A DNA stretch of 64,000 nucleotides from JANYHF01 sp963732765 (GTDB taxonomy: Bacteria > Pseudomonadota > Alphaproteobacteria > Rhizobiales > Hyphomicrobiaceae). The stretch is from positions 1 through 64,000 of the forward strand of contig CAVTAS010000012.1 in assembly GCA_963732765.1 (NCBI GenBank), in the 5' to 3' direction. This document shows positions 8,639-17,861 of this stretch, piece after piece. A program made the translations under genes and the position numbers. The notes beneath the pieces are model-generated. The model saw nothing but the letters and a program-made list of their open reading frames with translations, searched no databases and was not told the origin of the DNA. Position 1 is the stretch's first letter, and each line of letters begins with the position of its first letter.

Positions 8639-9796
8639 ATGAACCGTTGCGCCAGGGCTACACTCATCGCGGTCGCGCTGGCGCTTACCGTCACGCACAC
8701 CCTGCCTGCCAAAGCCGCCGATACCCCGGCCGCCAACCGTGGCCTGGAGACCGTGGCGCCCGACAAGGCGCGCGTAACCGGTAAAGTCACCGTCAACTTC
8801 GGCTCGCGGTTGGCGACCGGGGCAACCGGTGTCGATGTCTACAAGATCGAAAACATGACGACGGCTGATCTGATGGTGCTGAACGGCACGATCCAGCGCG
8901 CCCCCGAACGCAACATGACCTACAGCCTGACCGTCGATGTGTTCAATCCCAAGACGCCCGGCCAGGTCGCCAAGGAAGTCGCGATAATGCGCGGCGATTT
9001 GGAGATCAACTCTTCGGGCCGCTATTTGCCTGAACCCGGAAAACTGCGCCTCGACGTGGTCAAGGGACAAAAGACCTCATCGAATTTCCGCGGTGTGCTG
9101 AAGGGGCGTGAGATCGTTCGCTGGTGGGACATCGCTAAGCAACTCAAGACGGCGCAAAGGACCGCCACCAAGATCTACAGCCGCGCCATAGGCGGCAAGG
9201 TGGTCTCGATCGAGGTCAAGAACCCCGATCCGCTCGGCTTCGATGGGCTGGTGCTGGCGGCCGGGCCGTTCACTTATCTTCCCGAGACGACGGTGCGCGG
9301 CAGCCTCGACTATGACTACGAACTGGGCAATTGGCTGACCGACAACCAGGGCCTCAAACTGAGCTACCAGCTGGGCGAGAAGTCGATCACCGACACCATC
9401 ACGGGATCGATCCGGTTCGTGGAGGAAAAGGGCAGCGCCACTGTCGACGGCAAGCCCGTGCCCTACACCGGCTATTATGAATACAGCCTGCGCTACAACG
9501 AGGTAACGCCGGCCGCCGACCAAGCCTTCTTCGACCCCAAGGACTTTGCCGCGCAGGCCGATGCCTTTTTCGACACTGCCGACCAGTCCAAACCGGGCAT
9601 CTATGGCCGCGCCTATTTCGAGGACAGTGAGGACAACTGCAAGAAAGCCAAGAAGACGGACGACAGCGAGGCCTGTGTCGGACCAACAAAATCGGTTATC
9701 AGCTACGATTTGAAGCCCGTCGGCCTGACCTACGCGCAGTTGGCCGCCTGGATGAAGATCGAGCCGCTGGTGATCGGGCCGTTCACGGACGAATAA
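8639..9796 (+). CDS. Secreted protein of unknown function
   Basis: I do not recognise this 385-residue protein. Residues 1-28 are a clear signal peptide: NRCAR, a hydrophobic stretch TLIAVALALTV, then a cleavage-like PAKAAD. The rest has no further membrane segment and is rich in beta-type alternation, Thr, Asp and Lys, with many aromatic residues (FTYLPETTVRGSLDYDYELG; YTGYYEYSLRYNEV). Two Cys near the C-terminus (DNCKKAKK and DSEACVGP) could form a disulfide. The layout suggests an outer-envelope or periplasmic beta-rich protein. ATG 8639 is chosen because it places the signal peptide at the N-terminus; the frame is open 46 codons further up. Stop is 10 bp from the convergent trmL. Confidence 0.75.
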   Translation: MNRCARATLIAVALALTVTHTLPAKAADTPAANRGLETVAPDKARVTGKVTVNFGSRLATGATGVDVYKIENMTTADLMVLNGTIQRAPERNMTYSLTVDVFNPKTPGQVAKEVAIMRGDLEINSSGRYLPEPGKLRLDVVKGQKTSSNFRGVLKGREIVRWWDIAKQLKTAQRTATKIYSRAIGGKVVSIEVKNPDPLGFDGLVLAAGPFTYLPETTVRGSLDYDYELGNWLTDNQGLKLSYQLGEKSITDTITGSIRFVEEKGSATVDGKPVPYTGYYEYSLRYNEVTPAADQAFFDPKDFAAQADAFFDTADQSKPGIYGRAYFEDSEDNCKKAKKTDDSEACVGPTKSVISYDLKPVGLTYAQLAAWMKIEPLVIGPFTDE

Positions 9797-9806
9797 ATCC
9801 TCATCA

Positions 9807-10259
9807 TCAGACCGGAAACTTGGCAGTCTGCCGCAGCGCCTCGCCCAGCACCATGGCCGTCGCAACCGCGATGTTCAGGGAGCGCAGGGCGGGGCGCATT
9901 GGGATTCGGACGCTCGCGTCCACCACCGCGTGTACATGCTCAGGCGCCCCCGCGCTCTCGCGTCCCAGCAGCAGCACATCGTCGGCACGGAACGCGAACT
10001 CCACATACGACCCCGCCGCCTTGGTCGTCAGCAGCACCAACCGCCCCGGCCTCCGCTCGGCCAGAAACACCTCCCACGACCGCCAGCGCGTGAGTTGCGC
10101 ATGCTCCAAATAATCCAGTCCTGCGCGTCTCAGCGTCTTGTCGGATAGATCGAACCCGGCCGGCTCGATCACGTCGACCGGCACGCCAAGGCACGCGCCC
10201 AGGCGCAGGATGGTGCCGGTGTTCTGAGGAATATCTGGCTGGTATAGCGCTATGCGCAT
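9807..10259 (-). CDS. trmL: tRNA (cytidine(34)-2'-O)-methyltransferase
   Basis: A 150-residue SPOUT-class enzyme that 2'-O-methylates the wobble base of tRNA-Leu isoacceptors using SAM. Seen: MRIALYQPDIPQNTGTILRL (N-terminal SpoU motif), LLLGRESAGAPEHVH (motif 2) and IPMRPALRSLNIAVATAMVL (motif 3, part of the SAM-binding knot). The length is right for TrmL, the shortest SPOUT group with no N-terminal extension. The start at 10259 fits the family; the frame is open for 17 more codons upstream. Confidence 0.93.
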   Translation of the reverse strand: MRIALYQPDIPQNTGTILRLGACLGVPVDVIEPAGFDLSDKTLRRAGLDYLEHAQLTRWRSWEVFLAERRPGRLVLLTTKAAGSYVEFAFRADDVLLLGRESAGAPEHVHAVVDASVRIPMRPALRSLNIAVATAMVLGEALRQTAKFPV

Positions 10260-10360
10260 ATCAACAGTGTCCTTTTGTAGCTCCGACAGGGCAACCCGCC
10301 GCATTCTCAACCGCGCCGCCGCATGCCACTTGAGCTGAGCACAGCGCGAAACTAGGGTTC

Positions 10361-10383
10361 ACCTCAGCTTATCCACCTGAGGT
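10361..10383. promoter_or_regulatory. Inverted repeat between trmL and petA
   Basis: ACCTCAG and CTGAGGT are 7-base inverted arms around a 9-base spacer, in the 273-bp divergent region between trmL and petA. It may be a regulator site for either gene. No regulator is suggested by the sequence itself. Confidence 0.35.
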
Positions 10384-10532
10384 CAAAAGGTCGCGCTGCA
10401 ATCGGCTCCGATATGCGTGCGTGAAGCGTTCAACGTTGACATATTGCGCCGCGACAACGGTTTGCGCCAACGCGCATGCCGCAGCGCCCGAGCGGGCGAG
10501 GCGGTGCGCGGGCGAAGGTAAGGAGGCCAGCA

Positions 10533-11165
10533 ATGGCGACGAACACCCAGGCGACGACGGCCGGCCCCCATGACGCGAAAGGCCACGGCGACGCGTCCCA
10601 CGATGGGCACGCGATGACACGTCGCGATTTCCTGCCCATCATGGCCGGCAGCTGGGCGCTGGTGGGCGGTGCGACCGCGCTCTGGCCGATGATCGACCAG
10701 ATGAACCCTGACGCCAACACGCGCGCTCTGGCCTCGATCGAGGTTGACCTCGCGCCGATCAAAGCGGGGCAGGCCATCACTGTAAACTGGCAGGGCAAGG
10801 CGCTGTTCATCCGCCACCGCACGCCAGAGGAGATCGAGAAGGCCAAGGCGACACCGCTCGACGCGCTTAAGGACACCACGGCCCAGAATGCTGCGCTGCC
10901 AGACGATGCCGATGCTAAGGACGAAAACCGCGTCAAGCCAGGTAAGGCCGAATGGCTGGTGCTGGTCGGAATATGCACGCACCTAGGCTGCATTCCCAAG
11001 GGGCAGTCGCCCGGCGACGTCAAGGGCGAGTACGGCGGCTGGTTCTGCCCCTGCCATGGCTCCCAGTACGACACGTCGGGACGCATCCGCAAGGGCCCCG
11101 CCCCGCTCAATCTGCAGGTGCCGCCCTACGCGTTCCTTTCCGACACCAAAATCAAGATCGGCTGA
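10533..11165 (+). CDS. petA: Ubiquinol-cytochrome c reductase, Rieske iron-sulfur subunit
   Basis: Carries the 2Fe-2S centre of the cytochrome bc1 complex, passing one electron from ubiquinol to cytochrome c1. Seen: a twin-arginine-type signal anchor at about residues 29-50 (TRRDFLPIMAGSWALVGGA), then the cluster-binding CTHLGC and CPCHGS boxes near the C-terminus. 210 residues, typical of alphaproteobacteria, with a His/Asp-rich N-terminal stretch before the signal. The strong AAGGAGG 7-8 bases before ATG 10533 decides the start. First gene of petABC; the gap to petB is 17 bp. Confidence 0.95.
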   Translation: MATNTQATTAGPHDAKGHGDASHDGHAMTRRDFLPIMAGSWALVGGATALWPMIDQMNPDANTRALASIEVDLAPIKAGQAITVNWQGKALFIRHRTPEEIEKAKATPLDALKDTTAQNAALPDDADAKDENRVKPGKAEWLVLVGICTHLGCIPKGQSPGDVKGEYGGWFCPCHGSQYDTSGRIRKGPAPLNLQVPPYAFLSDTKIKIG

Positions 11166-11182
11166 CAGGACACAAACCGGCC

Positions 11183-12466
11183 ATGGAACATAAATCCTCA
11201 TACACGCCGAACTCCGGCTTCGAGCGCTGGATGGACGAGCGGCTGCCGATCATCCGCATCGGCGCCGACGTCTTGACCTTCCCGACGCCACGCAATCTCA
11301 CGTACCTGTGGACTTTCGGCGGCATCCTGACCTTCTGCCTGCTGACGCAGATCGTCACCGGCATCGTCCTGGCCATGAACTATGTGCCGAACGTCGCCAT
11401 GGCGTTTGATTCCGTTGAACATATCCGCCGTGACGTCAATTGGGGCTGGCTGATTCAGTCGATCCATGCGGTCGGCGCCTCGATGTTCTTTGCCGCTGTC
11501 TACATCCATATGTTCCGCGGCCTCTATTTCGGTTCCTACAAGGGCCCGCGCGAAGTGCTGTGGGTGCTTGGAATGCTGATCTTCCTGCTCATGACCGCCA
11601 CTGCCTTCATGGGCTACGTGCTGGTCTGGGGGCAGATGAGCTTCTGGGGCGCAACCGTCATCACCAGCCTGTTCGGCGCGCTGGACGAGATCATCAAGGG
11701 CCTGGGCGATTGGGTCGTCACGCTCATCCGCGGCGGCCCGTCGGTTGGCAATTCGACGCTGAACCGCCTGTTCAGCCTGCACTATCTGCTGCCCTTCGCC
11801 ATCGCCGGCCTGGTCGTCCTGCACATCTGGGCGCTGCATGTGGTGGGCAACAACAACCCCACCGGGCTGTCGGTCAAGAAGGACAGCGACACCATCCCGT
11901 TCCATCCTTACATGACAATCAAGGACGGCTTTGCCCTTTCGGTGTTCGTGCTGATCTTTGCCTGGATGGTGTTCTTCGTGCCGGGCTATCTCGGCGACGT
12001 CGAGAACTACAATCAAGCCAACGCCCTGAAGACGCCCGAGCACATTGTGCCGGAGTGGTACCTGCTGCCGTTCTACGCCATTCTGCGCTCGATCCCGTCC
12101 AAGCTGTTCGGAGTGCTGGCCATGTTCGGCTCGATCGCGCTGTGGTTCCTGGCGCCGTGGCTCGATACCTCCCGCGTGCGCTCGGCCAAGTACCGGCCCG
12201 CCTTCAAGTGGGCGTTCTGGCTGTTCGTGATCTCGTTCATCGGACTTGCCTATCTCGGCGCCAAACCGCCGGAGGGCTGGTACCTGCGGTTCGGGCAGAT
12301 CTTCACGGCCTACTACTTCATCTACTTCCTCATCCTGATGCCGCTGCTCGGCCTCATCGAAACGCCGCGGCCGATGCCCAATTCGATCAGCGAATCGGTG
12401 CTCGGCAAGGCAGGCAGTGGCAGCGGAGCCCCGGTGGGCGCGACCGCGTCGGCCGAAAAACGCTAG
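11183..12466 (+). CDS. petB: Cytochrome b of the bc1 complex
   Basis: The membrane core of complex III, holding hemes bL and bH and the Qo and Qi quinone sites. 427 residues with eight or nine hydrophobic segments. Heme-ligand His pairs lie in QSIHAVGASMFFAAVYIHMF and in SLHYLLPFAIAGLVVLHIWALH. PEWYLLPFYAIL gives the Qo-site PEWY motif. The C-terminal tail (residues about 405-427) is short and Gly/Ser/Ala-rich. The gene lies between petA and petC, with 8 bp to petC, so the three are one operon. Confidence 0.97.
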   Translation: MEHKSSYTPNSGFERWMDERLPIIRIGADVLTFPTPRNLTYLWTFGGILTFCLLTQIVTGIVLAMNYVPNVAMAFDSVEHIRRDVNWGWLIQSIHAVGASMFFAAVYIHMFRGLYFGSYKGPREVLWVLGMLIFLLMTATAFMGYVLVWGQMSFWGATVITSLFGALDEIIKGLGDWVVTLIRGGPSVGNSTLNRLFSLHYLLPFAIAGLVVLHIWALHVVGNNNPTGLSVKKDSDTIPFHPYMTIKDGFALSVFVLIFAWMVFFVPGYLGDVENYNQANALKTPEHIVPEWYLLPFYAILRSIPSKLFGVLAMFGSIALWFLAPWLDTSRVRSAKYRPAFKWAFWLFVISFIGLAYLGAKPPEGWYLRFGQIFTAYYFIYFLILMPLLGLIETPRPMPNSISESVLGKAGSGSGAPVGATASAEKR

Positions 12467-12474
12467 GGCATAAG

Positions 12475-13506
12475 ATGATGATCACCAAAGGAACAGCACC
12501 AGAAATGCTTGGCGCCTCACACAAGGTGTTGCCCGCCTGGGCTCTTGCAACCGCTGCCGTCCTGGCGCTGAGCCTCCCCACGGCCGCTGCTGCTGAGGAG
12601 ACGGGAGCGCACGCGGCCAGCGGCAAGTGGGCCTTTGCCGGTCCCCTCGGACGCTTCGACCCGGCCCAGCTGCAGCGCGGCTACAAGGTCTACAAGGAAG
12701 TCTGCGCGGGCTGCCATTCGATTCGGCTGGTGCGCTACCGCAACCTCGCGGAGCCCGGCGGTCCCGGCTTCACCGAGGGTCAAGTCAAGACCCTGATCGC
12801 GGACGTCGAGTTTGAAGATGCGTTCGACGACAATGGCAACCCAAAGAAGCGTCCTGCAGTTCTGTCGGACGCCTTCAAGGCTGCCTACGCCAACGAGCAG
12901 GCGGCACGCGCGGCCAACAACGGTGCGTTGCCACCCGATCTGTCGCTGATGGCCAAAGCGCGCGAGGTTCACTCCGAAACCGCCTTTTACGATCTGCCAC
13001 GCAAATGGCTTTTCGACATCGCCTCGGCGCGCCAGGAAAAAGGCGTCGATTACATCCATGCCTTGCTGACCGGCTACAAAGAAAAAGCGCCCGCCTACGC
13101 CATGGACGCCAATGGTAAGCTGACGGCCGTGCCGGAAGCCCAGGCGACCAAGGACAGCCTGCGCTGCGCCAGCATCACCGTCGGTGAGGGCCTCGGGCCC
13201 GACGGCAAGCCGCTGAAAGACGAATGCGTAGCGGTCGGCGATGGCCTCTACTACAACACCGTCTTCCCTGGCCATCAGATCGCCATGCCGCCGCCGCTCG
13301 CCAGCGACGGCCAGGTGCCATACACGGACGGCACGCCCGCCACTGTCGATCAGTATGCGCGTGACATTTCTGCCTTCCTAATGTGGACCGCCGATCCAAA
13401 ACTGGACGAGCGCAAGGATGTGGGCTTGCGCATGATGATTTATCTGCTCATTCTGGCTGGCCTTCTGTACTTGGCCAAGCGCCAGATCTGGAAGCGGCTG
13501 CATTAG
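12475..13506 (+). CDS. petC: Cytochrome c1 of the bc1 complex
   Basis: 343-residue heme protein that takes electrons from the Rieske centre to soluble cytochrome c. Signal peptide at about residues 20-41 (LATAAVLALSLPTAAAA). The CAGCH covalent heme-c site is at about residue 80. VFPGHQIAMPPPL holds the axial Met. A single C-terminal anchor (VGLRMMIYLLILAGLLYLA) precedes a basic end. An insert of about 60 residues between the heme site and the Met ligand region is Ala- and Lys-rich, as in other alphaproteobacterial c1. Two adjacent ATGs exist (12475, 12478). A terminator follows, closing the operon. Confidence 0.95.
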   Translation: MMITKGTAPEMLGASHKVLPAWALATAAVLALSLPTAAAAEETGAHAASGKWAFAGPLGRFDPAQLQRGYKVYKEVCAGCHSIRLVRYRNLAEPGGPGFTEGQVKTLIADVEFEDAFDDNGNPKKRPAVLSDAFKAAYANEQAARAANNGALPPDLSLMAKAREVHSETAFYDLPRKWLFDIASARQEKGVDYIHALLTGYKEKAPAYAMDANGKLTAVPEAQATKDSLRCASITVGEGLGPDGKPLKDECVAVGDGLYYNTVFPGHQIAMPPPLASDGQVPYTDGTPATVDQYARDISAFLMWTADPKLDERKDVGLRMMIYLLILAGLLYLAKRQIWKRLH

Positions 13507-13541
13507 CGGCAAGATTTTCCGAAGGGGCGTTGGGGGATAAT

Positions 13542-13571
13542 GGCCGGTCGCAAGACCGGCCTTATCTTTTT
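13542..13571 (+). terminator. Rho-independent terminator after petC
   Basis: GGCCGGTC-GCAA-GACCGGCC is a perfect 8-base stem with a GCAA tetraloop, followed by TTATCTTTTTC. It lies 35 bp after the petC stop and ends the petABC transcript. Confidence 0.88.
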
Positions 13572-13743
13572 CTGGCTCCGTCAAGAGCGCATTCGCGCTT
13601 GCCCACCGGAGCAATGCCGGTTAGGGCGTTAAGACCTGGAGGCAGACCGCCCGCAACCGGCGGTTCTGGGGAGCTTCAGGCGGGGCGCATGCCGCAACGG
13701 CCGTTGGCCGGGCGCGCTCCGTTGTCCGGTACGAGAGACTTCC

Positions 13744-16700
13744 ATGACCATCAGCGAACTGCTTGCCAAGTCGCCGCTCAAGACGCGCAATGTCACGGCG
13801 GTGTTGGGACCCACCAACACCGGCAAGACGCATCTTGCGATCGAGCGCATGGTCTCGCACAAGTCCGGCATCATCGGCCTGCCGCTGCGCCTGCTGGCGC
13901 GCGAGGTGTATGACCGGGTGGTCGCCAAGGTCGGCCCCGATGCGGTGGCGCTGATCACAGGCGAGGAGCGCATCAAGCCTGACAATCCGCGCTTCTGGGT
14001 CTGCACCGTCGAGGCCATGCCGCGCGACATTCCGGTTGAATTCCTCGCCATCGACGAAGTGCAATTGGCAGCCGACCCCGAGCGCGGCCATGTCTTCACC
14101 GAGCGTCTGTTCTACGCCCGCGGCATGAGCGAGACGCTGCTGCTGGGCGCCGGCACCATGCGCGAAACCATCCGCGAAATCCTGCCGGGTGCCAATTTCG
14201 TTTCTCGCCCCCGGCTCTCCAAGCTCACCTATGCCGGCCCGAAGAAGCTGTCGCGCCTGCCGCGTCGCACCGCCGTTGTCGCGTTCTCGGCGGCCGAGGT
14301 CTACGAGATCGCTGAGCTGATGCGCCGCCAGCGCGGCGGCGCTGCCGTGGTGCTGGGCGCGCTCAGCCCGCGCACGCGCAACGCCCAGGTCGCCATGTAC
14401 CAGAACGGCGATGTCGACTATCTGGTCGCCACCGACGCGATCGGCATGGGCCTCAACCTCGATGTCGAACACGTCGCGTTTGCGGGCTCGCGCAAATTCG
14501 ACGGCCGGCAGCACCGCGAGCTCGGCCCCGCCGAACTGGCCCAGATCGCCGGCCGCGCCGGACGGCACATGAAGGACGGCACGTTCGGCGTCACGGGCGA
14601 CGTCGAGCCCTTCGCACCAGAGCTGATCGAGAAGCTCGAGAACCACGACTTCGAGCCCGTCAAGACACTGCAATGGCGCTCCAGCGCGCTGGATTTTTCC
14701 AGCGTCGAGAACCTCAAGGAGTCCCTGCGCGAGGTGCCCGATCATCCTCGCCTGACGCGCGCGCGCCAGGCCGACGACGTGGTGGCGCTGGATCACCTAT
14801 CCGGCGATACCGACCTCGCGGGTCGCGCGACCGGCCGCGACGGCGTCAGTCTGCTTTGGGACGTCTGCCAAGTGCCGGACTACCGCAAGATTTCGCCGGT
14901 CGCCCATGCCGAGCTGGTCGGGCAAGTCTATCGATACGTATCGAGCGGGGATGGCCGAATTCCAGAAGACTGGTTTGCCGAGCAGGTCAATCAGGCTGCC
15001 AAGACCGACGGCGATATCGACACGCTGTCGACGCGGCTGGCCCACATCCGCACCTGGACGTTTGTCTCGAACCGCGCGGCGTGGCTGAAGGACCCGGGTC
15101 ATTGGCAGACCAAGACACGCGAGATCGAGGACGCATTGTCCGATGCCTTGCACGAACAGCTGACGCAGCGCTTTGTCGACAAGCGCACCTCGACGCTGGT
15201 CAAGCGCTTGCGCGACGACGACGACCTCGACGCCGAAATCCGCGACGATGGCTCCGTGCACGTCGAAAAGCATTTCGTCGGCAAGTTGAACGGTTTCCTG
15301 TTTGCCCCTGAAAACGTCTCGTCGGATTCGTTGAACGCCAAGGCTGCGCGCAGCGCCTCCGTGCAGGTGCTCGGCAAGGAAATGGCCATGCGTGCGCGCC
15401 GCGTGGCCTCGGCCAAGAGCGATGCGTTCAAACTGCAGCGGATCGGTGCGAAAGTGCTGTGGAAGGGCGAGGAGATCGCCCGGCTGGAAAAGGGCGAGGA
15501 CGCTCTGAAACCATCCCTCACCATCATTTGCGACGAGCACCTGGCCCTCCCCGATAGGGAGAAAGTGCAGACCCGCCTCAACGAATGGCTGGCCGAGATC
15601 ATCGAGGAGCGGCTGAAGCCCCTGATGGAACTGGGCCGCGCCGAGGACATCACGGGGCTCGCCCGCGGCATCGCCTTCCAGATGCGCGAGAACTTCGGCA
15701 TTCTGAAGCGCGAGGCCGTGACCAAGGACGTGCGCGAGCTGGACCAGGAATCGCGCGGGCAGCTGCGCAAATACGGCGTGCGCTTTGGTGCGTTCAACCT
15801 TTTCATCCCGATCCTCTTGAAGCCCGCCGCCATCGATCTTTTGGTGACGCTGTGGATGCTGAAGCACGCCGAGCGGGTCGCCGCCGCCGAGCCGGGGACG
15901 CTGGATTCGGGCCGTCCAGGCCTGACGTCCGTCCCTGCCAAGGGTACGACGCCGGAGGACTTCTACCGCGTTTGCGGCTTCCACCTGTGCGGGCCGCGCG
16001 CGGTCCGCGTCGACATGCTTGAGCGGCTGTCTGATATGATCCGCCCGCTGATCGCATTCCGGCTGAACGAGGCCGCCCCCGAGGCCCCGCCCAAGGGCTC
16101 GTCGGGTGACGGCGGTTTCATCGTGCTGCCGAACATGATGTCGATCCTAGGCTGCTCGTCGGGCGAACTGGCCGAAGTGCTGAAGGCGCTGGGGTTCCGC
16201 TCCGAAATGAAGCCGAAGCCAAAGGCAGTTGAGCTGGCAGCGAAAACGGCGGAGGCTCCGGTTGCGACGGAGGATGCGCCCGTTGGTGCCACCGAGGCCG
16301 CGCAGGCCGACGCGACAACTCTGCCAGACGCGGCACCAACCGAAGTAGCGGTTGCCGAGCCAGTCGCGGAAGTCGCGACGGCCGTCGAAGCCGCACCCGC
16401 CGTCGAAGTTACGACGGTCGAAACAGAAGCAACTGCGGTGGTTCAAGGTTCAGTCGAGCCGTCTGCCGCCCCCAGCGAGGGTGCGACCGACGCCCCCGCC
16501 GGGCCTGAGATGATCGAAGTCTGGCGGCCACGCCGTCGTCGCGACGAACAGCCCGAACGCCGCCGCGAGGGTGGCGAGAACCGCCGTCCCTATCAGGGCG
16601 ACCGCAATCGAAACCGCAATCGTCCGCCCCACGGCCAGCCGGCGATTGCTGCTGCGCCGGCCGATGGCGCCGCCGCTCCAGTCGCCGCCGAAGCCGGAGC

Positions 16701-17043
16701 GGGTGAGGCCGCCAAGCCGGAACGCGACGGCAAGGAGCGCCGTCCGTATCAGGGTGACCGCAACCGGGATCGTGGTCGCAACAACGACGGCCCGCATGAC
16801 CCGCGCCGCGACGCCAATGCGGGTCCAGGCGGCGGCAAGCCCCCGCGCGACGGCGACCGCCCGCGCCGCGACGGCGACCGGCCGCGCCGGGACCGCGACC
16901 GCGATGGCGCACCGGGCGGCGGCGCCACCCGCGAGGTACACCGCGATGCCCGCCGTGACGACAAGCGCGCCTTCGACCCGAACTCGCCGTTCGCCGCTCT
17001 CAGCGCCCTGAAGCAGCAGCTGGAAGACCGCAAGCGGAGCTAG
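13744..17043 (+). CDS. SUV3-like ATP-dependent RNA helicase with disordered basic tail
   Basis: 1099 residues. GPTNTGKTHLAIERM is the Walker A site and AIDEVQLAADPERGHVFTERL carries the DEVQ box typical of mitochondrial SUV3 and its alphaproteobacterial relatives. VATDAIGMGLNLDVEHV and QIAGRAGRH are motifs V and VI. In mitochondria SUV3 unwinds RNA for a 3'-5' exonuclease; a similar role in RNA turnover is inferred. Residues about 820-920 are Ala/Glu/Thr/Pro-rich, and about 930-1085 are Arg/Asp/Gly-rich with repeated RRPYQGDRNR and DGDRPRRD units, a likely RNA-binding or condensate-forming tail. The frame is intact over 3.3 kb. Confidence 0.9.
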   Translation: MTISELLAKSPLKTRNVTAVLGPTNTGKTHLAIERMVSHKSGIIGLPLRLLAREVYDRVVAKVGPDAVALITGEERIKPDNPRFWVCTVEAMPRDIPVEFLAIDEVQLAADPERGHVFTERLFYARGMSETLLLGAGTMRETIREILPGANFVSRPRLSKLTYAGPKKLSRLPRRTAVVAFSAAEVYEIAELMRRQRGGAAVVLGALSPRTRNAQVAMYQNGDVDYLVATDAIGMGLNLDVEHVAFAGSRKFDGRQHRELGPAELAQIAGRAGRHMKDGTFGVTGDVEPFAPELIEKLENHDFEPVKTLQWRSSALDFSSVENLKESLREVPDHPRLTRARQADDVVALDHLSGDTDLAGRATGRDGVSLLWDVCQVPDYRKISPVAHAELVGQVYRYVSSGDGRIPEDWFAEQVNQAAKTDGDIDTLSTRLAHIRTWTFVSNRAAWLKDPGHWQTKTREIEDALSDALHEQLTQRFVDKRTSTLVKRLRDDDDLDAEIRDDGSVHVEKHFVGKLNGFLFAPENVSSDSLNAKAARSASVQVLGKEMAMRARRVASAKSDAFKLQRIGAKVLWKGEEIARLEKGEDALKPSLTIICDEHLALPDREKVQTRLNEWLAEIIEERLKPLMELGRAEDITGLARGIAFQMRENFGILKREAVTKDVRELDQESRGQLRKYGVRFGAFNLFIPILLKPAAIDLLVTLWMLKHAERVAAAEPGTLDSGRPGLTSVPAKGTTPEDFYRVCGFHLCGPRAVRVDMLERLSDMIRPLIAFRLNEAAPEAPPKGSSGDGGFIVLPNMMSILGCSSGELAEVLKALGFRSEMKPKPKAVELAAKTAEAPVATEDAPVGATEAAQADATTLPDAAPTEVAVAEPVAEVATAVEAAPAVEVTTVETEATAVVQGSVEPSAAPSEGATDAPAGPEMIEVWRPRRRRDEQPERRREGGENRRPYQGDRNRNRNRPPHGQPAIAAAPADGAAAPVAAEAGAGEAAKPERDGKERRPYQGDRNRDRGRNNDGPHDPRRDANAGPGGGKPPRDGDRPRRDGDRPRRDRDRDGAPGGGATREVHRDARRDDKRAFDPNSPFAALSALKQQLEDRKRS

Positions 17044-17059
17044 AGTAATCGGGGACAGT

Positions 17060-17851
17060 ATACCTATTTCAGCCAATCTTGCCCTCACCGTCGTCACCGG
17101 CGGCTCGGAAGGCATCGGCCTTGCGCTCGCCCGTGAATTCGGGCGTCACGGCCATGATCTGTTGCTGGTCGCCCGCGACACCGACAAACTCGCGGGCGCC
17201 GCCAGCCAACTCGTGCCCATTGGCGTCACTGTCCACACCCTTTCGGCCGATCTCGCCACGCCCGAAGGCTGCGCCGCTGTCGAGGCCAAACTTGCTTCCC
17301 TCTCGGCCTATTGCGACATCCTCATCAACAACGCGGCCATTGGGCTTTCCGGCCCCTTCGCCGAGCAGCCCCTCGACGACCTCACCCGCCTCGCCGACCT
17401 CAATATGCGCGCGCTCACCGATCTTACGCGCCGCTTCCTGCCAGGAATGCTCGCCCGCCAGCGCGGCGGCGTTCTCAACGTCGCCTCGCTCGGCGGCTTC
17501 GTCCCCGGCCCCAACCAGGCCGCCTACTACGCCTCTAAAGCCTATGTCGTCTCGCTCACCCGCGCGCTCGCCCACGAGTGCGCCGGCCAGGGCGTGCGCA
17601 TAGCTGCCCTGCTGCCGGGGCCGGTTGCGACAAAGTTTCATGCCCGCATGGCCGCCGAACATTCCTACTATCTCGCCCTGTTGGGCGTCATGGGCACGGA
17701 ACAGGTCGCGCGCGCCGGCTTTCGTGGCTTTCAATGGGGGCGGACGCTGATCGTTCCGGGCGTTCTCAACACCCTGGGTGCGATTTGGCTGCGCGTTGTT
17801 CCAAATTCATTCATGGTTCCTGTGTTGGGATGGATGCTGCAGCGAAGATAG
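17060..17851 (+). CDS. Short-chain dehydrogenase/reductase, non-canonical start
   Basis: NAD(P)-dependent oxidoreductase of the classical SDR family; substrate unknown. Seen: VVTGGSEGIGLALAREFG (TGxxxGIG cofactor loop), LINNAAIG (NNAG motif), a Ser in LNVASLGG, and YYASKAYV (catalytic Tyr-x-x-x-Lys). The C-terminal segment (residues about 225-260) is hydrophobic, which suggests membrane association. No ATG, GTG or TTG precedes the cofactor loop in frame. The likely start is an ATA at 17060 with GGGGA about 5 bases upstream; the first ATG (17162) would delete the cofactor site. Either initiation is unusual or one base is wrong. The gene follows the helicase by 16 bp. Confidence 0.75.
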   Translation: MPISANLALTVVTGGSEGIGLALAREFGRHGHDLLLVARDTDKLAGAASQLVPIGVTVHTLSADLATPEGCAAVEAKLASLSAYCDILINNAAIGLSGPFAEQPLDDLTRLADLNMRALTDLTRRFLPGMLARQRGGVLNVASLGGFVPGPNQAAYYASKAYVVSLTRALAHECAGQGVRIAALLPGPVATKFHARMAAEHSYYLALLGVMGTEQVARAGFRGFQWGRTLIVPGVLNTLGAIWLRVVPNSFMVPVLGWMLQRR

Positions 17852-17861
17852 GCAGGCAGAC

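Noticed and set aside
11440..12474. A long frame leading into petC
   Set aside because: It overlaps petB in another frame and has no homology. petC has its own start 8 bp after petB.
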